DNA from: an uncultured Bacteroidales bacterium
Lineage (GTDB): Bacteria; Bacteroidota; Bacteroidia; Bacteroidales; F082
Reading direction: 5' to 3'
NCBI GenBank assembly: GCA_905236635.1
Contig: CAJOCJ010000002.1
Coordinates: 38,786 to 102,785 of the forward strand
Length of the DNA: 64,000 bases
The position numbers were made by a program, and so were the translations under genes. Of this stretch, positions 61,927-64,000 are shown piece by piece; the stretch's first letter is position 1; every line of letters begins with the position of its first letter. The notes under the pieces are model-generated. The model was not told where the DNA came from and searched no databases. It was given only the letters and a program-made list of their open reading frames with translations.

Positions 61927-64000
61927 GTCTTCTTCTTTCTTTGATTCCTCGTATGCCTTCAACAGCTTGGTCTGGACATCGGCCGGGACCTGTGCGTATT
62001 CAGCATATTCCATCGTGAATGAACCACGACCTGAGGTGAGTGAGCTCAATGATGTAGAATATCTATCCATCTCTGCGAGCGGCACTCTAGCGCGGATAAT
62101 CTGGTAATGTCTGTCTGAATCCATACCCATAATGATAGCGCGACGGCCTTGGAGGTCGGTGTTCACAGCACCCATCATATCTTCTGGCATGCGGACTGTC
62201 AAATCGTAGATAGGCTCCATGATCTTCGGACCAGCGGCCTTGAATGCGATAGAGAATGCCATACGACCTGCAATCTTAAATGCCATTTCGTTTGAATCGA
62301 CCGGGTGCATCTTACCATCGTACACATAGACGATGATGTCACGTGCGTAAGAACCTGTCAGAGGACCCTCTTCCAGACGCTCGTTGATACCTTTCAAGAT
62401 GGCTGGCATGAAACGTGCGTCGATAGCGCCACCGACGATGCAGTTCTTGAAGATGAGCTTGCCGCCCCATGGGAGGTCGTACTCCTGAGTGTCACGGACC
62501 TGGAGGTCTGTTGGATCAGTGTAGCCTTCATAGTAAGGAGCCAAGCGCATGTGGACCTCACCGAACTGACCTGAACCACCTGATTGTTTCTTGTGACGGT
62601 AGTCACCGTTAGCCGACTTGGTGATGGTCTCACGATACGGGATCTTAGGTGATGCGAACTCAACAGCGATCTTATGGACGTTGTCGAGATACCACTTGAT
62701 GGTGTTGAGGTGATACTCACCCTGGCACTGCAGGATGTTCTGTCTCAACTCACGCGACATACCTGTGATGATAGTCGGGTCGGTCTTGTGCATATCGTTG
62801 AGGATACCGCCGAGTTTCTCGTCTTCCTGTGAGTTCACAGCCTTGATAGCGACTGAGAAGATAGGAGTCGGGAACTTGATAGCCGGGAAAGCGGCGTCGG
62901 CCACTTTTGCATCCATGAGGCTGTCGCTCACGCGGACATCTTTCAATTTGATTGTCGAGATAATATCGCCAGCGCAGGCTTTCTCCACTCTCTCGCGGTT
63001 CTTACCGTTTGAGACGAGGAGCTGTGAGATACGCTCCTTGTTGCCTGTACGTGGGTTGACGAGGTCCTGAGCCTCTGTCACTGTGCCACCATAGATACGT
63101 GCCATAGCGACGTCGCCGACGTTCTGCTCGTTAGAGATCTTGAAGAAGAACATTGCTGTAGGCTCGCTCACGCTGTTGTGGAACTCTTTGCCACTCTCTG
63201 TCTTGATAGGGGCAACGTGTGCCGGGGATGGGCAAGCGTTGACGATGAACTCGAGAAGACGTGCCACGCCGGCGCCGCTCTTTGCTGCACCGCAGATCAC
63301 TGGGAACATCTCGCGTTTTGCGATACCCATACGGATACCGGCTTCCATATCTTCCTCTGACAGTGTGCCTTCGTCGAAGAACTTCTCCATGAGGGCGTCG
63401 TCACCTTCTGCAGCGTGCTCGATGAGAGCGTCGTGGAGCTCGTTGGCCTTGTCAGCGAGGTTGGCAGGGATGTCCTGTACCTCAGGAGCACCATTGCCGT
63501 TCTTGAAAACGAGCATCTTCTTCATGATGAGGTCGATGACAGCGTTAAAGCCTTCACCAGCGTTCACTGGGAACTGGATAGGAGTGACCTTGTCACCGAA
63601 GTATTCCTTCAGCTGATGGATGGTGTCGTCGAAGTTGGCGTTGTTGTGGTCGAGCTGGTTCATGAAGAACACCACCGGCTTGTTGGTGTTAGCGGCGTGT
63701 TTCCATGCGTTCTCAGTTGTGGCCTCAACACCTGACTGTGAGTTGACAGTGAACACTGCTGTGTCGACAGCGGTCAGACAAGCGACGATATCGCCAGAGA
63801 AATCGCTAAAGCCAGGAGTATCCAAGATGTTGATTTTCTTGTCGTTAAAGATTGTGTAGCATAAGCTGGCGTTAACAGAGATACCGCGCTCTGTCTCGAT
63901 AGGGCGGTAGTCTGACACTGTGTTCTTGCTGGTAGTGTCGCCTTTTCTGTTGATGAGCTTGCCTTCGAAAATCATGTTTTCTGCAAGCGTGGTCTTTCCG
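61924..64000 (-). CDS. Elongation factor G-family GTPase, 5' end outside window
   Basis: About 691 residues are visible. The frame continues past the Met at 63975 to the window edge as GKTTLAEN, the end of the P-loop, so the true start lies beyond 64000. Domain order follows EF-G: GTPase with switch motifs (IETERGISVNASL, ILDTPGFSDFSGD), domains II-V, and VYDGKMHPVDSNEMAFKIAG near the C-terminus. The G4 motif is NQLD rather than the usual NKxD. It resembles the second EF-G-like type (FusA2/EF-G2 style) more than canonical FusA; factor function in translocation or ribosome rescue is possible. Confidence 0.88.
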   Translation of the reverse strand, partial: GKTTLAENMIFEGKLINRKGDTTSKNTVSDYRPIETERGISVNASLCYTIFNDKKINILDTPGFSDFSGDIVACLTAVDTAVFTVNSQSGVEATTENAWKHAANTNKPVVFFMNQLDHNNANFDDTIHQLKEYFGDKVTPIQFPVNAGEGFNAVIDLIMKKMLVFKNGNGAPEVQDIPANLADKANELHDALIEHAAEGDDALMEKFFDEGTLSEEDMEAGIRMGIAKREMFPVICGAAKSGAGVARLLEFIVNACPSPAHVAPIKTESGKEFHNSVSEPTAMFFFKISNEQNVGDVAMARIYGGTVTEAQDLVNPRTGNKERISQLLVSNGKNRERVEKACAGDIISTIKLKDVRVSDSLMDAKVADAAFPAIKFPTPIFSVAIKAVNSQEDEKLGGILNDMHKTDPTIITGMSRELRQNILQCQGEYHLNTIKWYLDNVHKIAVEFASPKIPYRETITKSANGDYRHKKQSGGSGQFGEVHMRLAPYYEGYTDPTDLQVRDTQEYDLPWGGKLIFKNCIVGGAIDARFMPAILKGINERLEEGPLTGSYARDIIVYVYDGKMHPVDSNEMAFKIAGRMAFSIAFKAAGPKIMEPIYDLTVRMPEDMMGAVNTDLQGRRAIIMGMDSDRHYQIIRARVPLAEMDRYSTSLSSLTSGRGSFTMEYAEYAQVPADVQTKLLKAYEESKKEED

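Noticed and set aside
63140..63616. 158-residue plus-strand frame opposite the EF-G gene
   Set aside because: Antisense shadow with low-complexity Ser/Ala-rich composition.

Overview
The window comes from a member of the Bacteroidota, most likely Bacteroidales. Evidence: a type IX secretion C-terminal sorting domain, an UpxY-type antiterminator heading a capsule locus, an XrtF-type exosortase, secreted CarboxypepD_reg-like proteins, and promoters with the -33 TTTG / -7 TAnnTTTG architecture of this phylum. I cannot place it below order. No rRNA, integrase, transposase or CRISPR array was seen.

Layout. (1) 1-5.8 kb: two secreted proteins (one with a T9SS tail), RNase R, a four-helix-bundle (S23/Avd-like) gene bracketed by short-word repeat tracts in opposite orientation, and a small secreted protein. 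(2) 5.8-10.8 kb: a minus-strand fucose operon read gmd, fcl, a cytidylyltransferase/GHMP-kinase fusion, fucP, mutarotase, with a well-matched promoter upstream of gmd. (3) 10.9-44.9 kb: a long minus-strand capsular/O-polysaccharide locus starting with upxY. It has precursor genes (ugd, rmlA, rmlB, UDP-GlcA 4-epimerase, wecB, wecC), assembly genes (flippase, polymerase, glycosyltransferases, acyl- and pyruvyltransferases, CapA-like, ATP-grasp, initiating sugar transferase) and a final aminotransferase, followed by a terminator. Genes unrelated to sugars interrupt it: an AbiH gene (12.3-13.3 kb), a RelA/SpoT-domain gene (38.5-39.5 kb) and a compact seven-gene operon (32.5-38.3 kb) with a Zn-ribbon protein, a membrane-anchored S1-repeat protein, a phosphoribosyltransferase-like protein and a NADAR protein.

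(4) 44.9-55.3 kb: mostly housekeeping genes: tRNA-Gln, an LTA-synthase-like sulfatase, trkA, a nitrilase-family hydrolase, an outer-membrane barrel, xrtF, a ClC channel, xth, a VanX-like dipeptidase and mnmA. (5) 55.3-61.8 kb: a tightly packed five-gene minus-strand operon of two secreted coiled-coil/TPR-type proteins, a membrane TIR protein, an MscS-like channel and an RyR-like-motif protein. (6) 61.9-64 kb: the larger part of an EF-G-family gene whose 5' end lies outside the window.

The most notable points are the two candidate conflict or signalling operons (32.5-38.3 and 55.3-61.8 kb) and the way two single defence-type genes were inserted. AbiH sits between a partial copy of the 5' end of the aminotransferase gene and the intact gene. 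The RelA/SpoT-domain gene sits between a partial copy of the 3' end of the epimerase gene and the intact gene. These duplicated gene ends look like insertion scars that left the capsule genes functional. Palindromic and short-word repeats have also entered two reading frames without breaking them.
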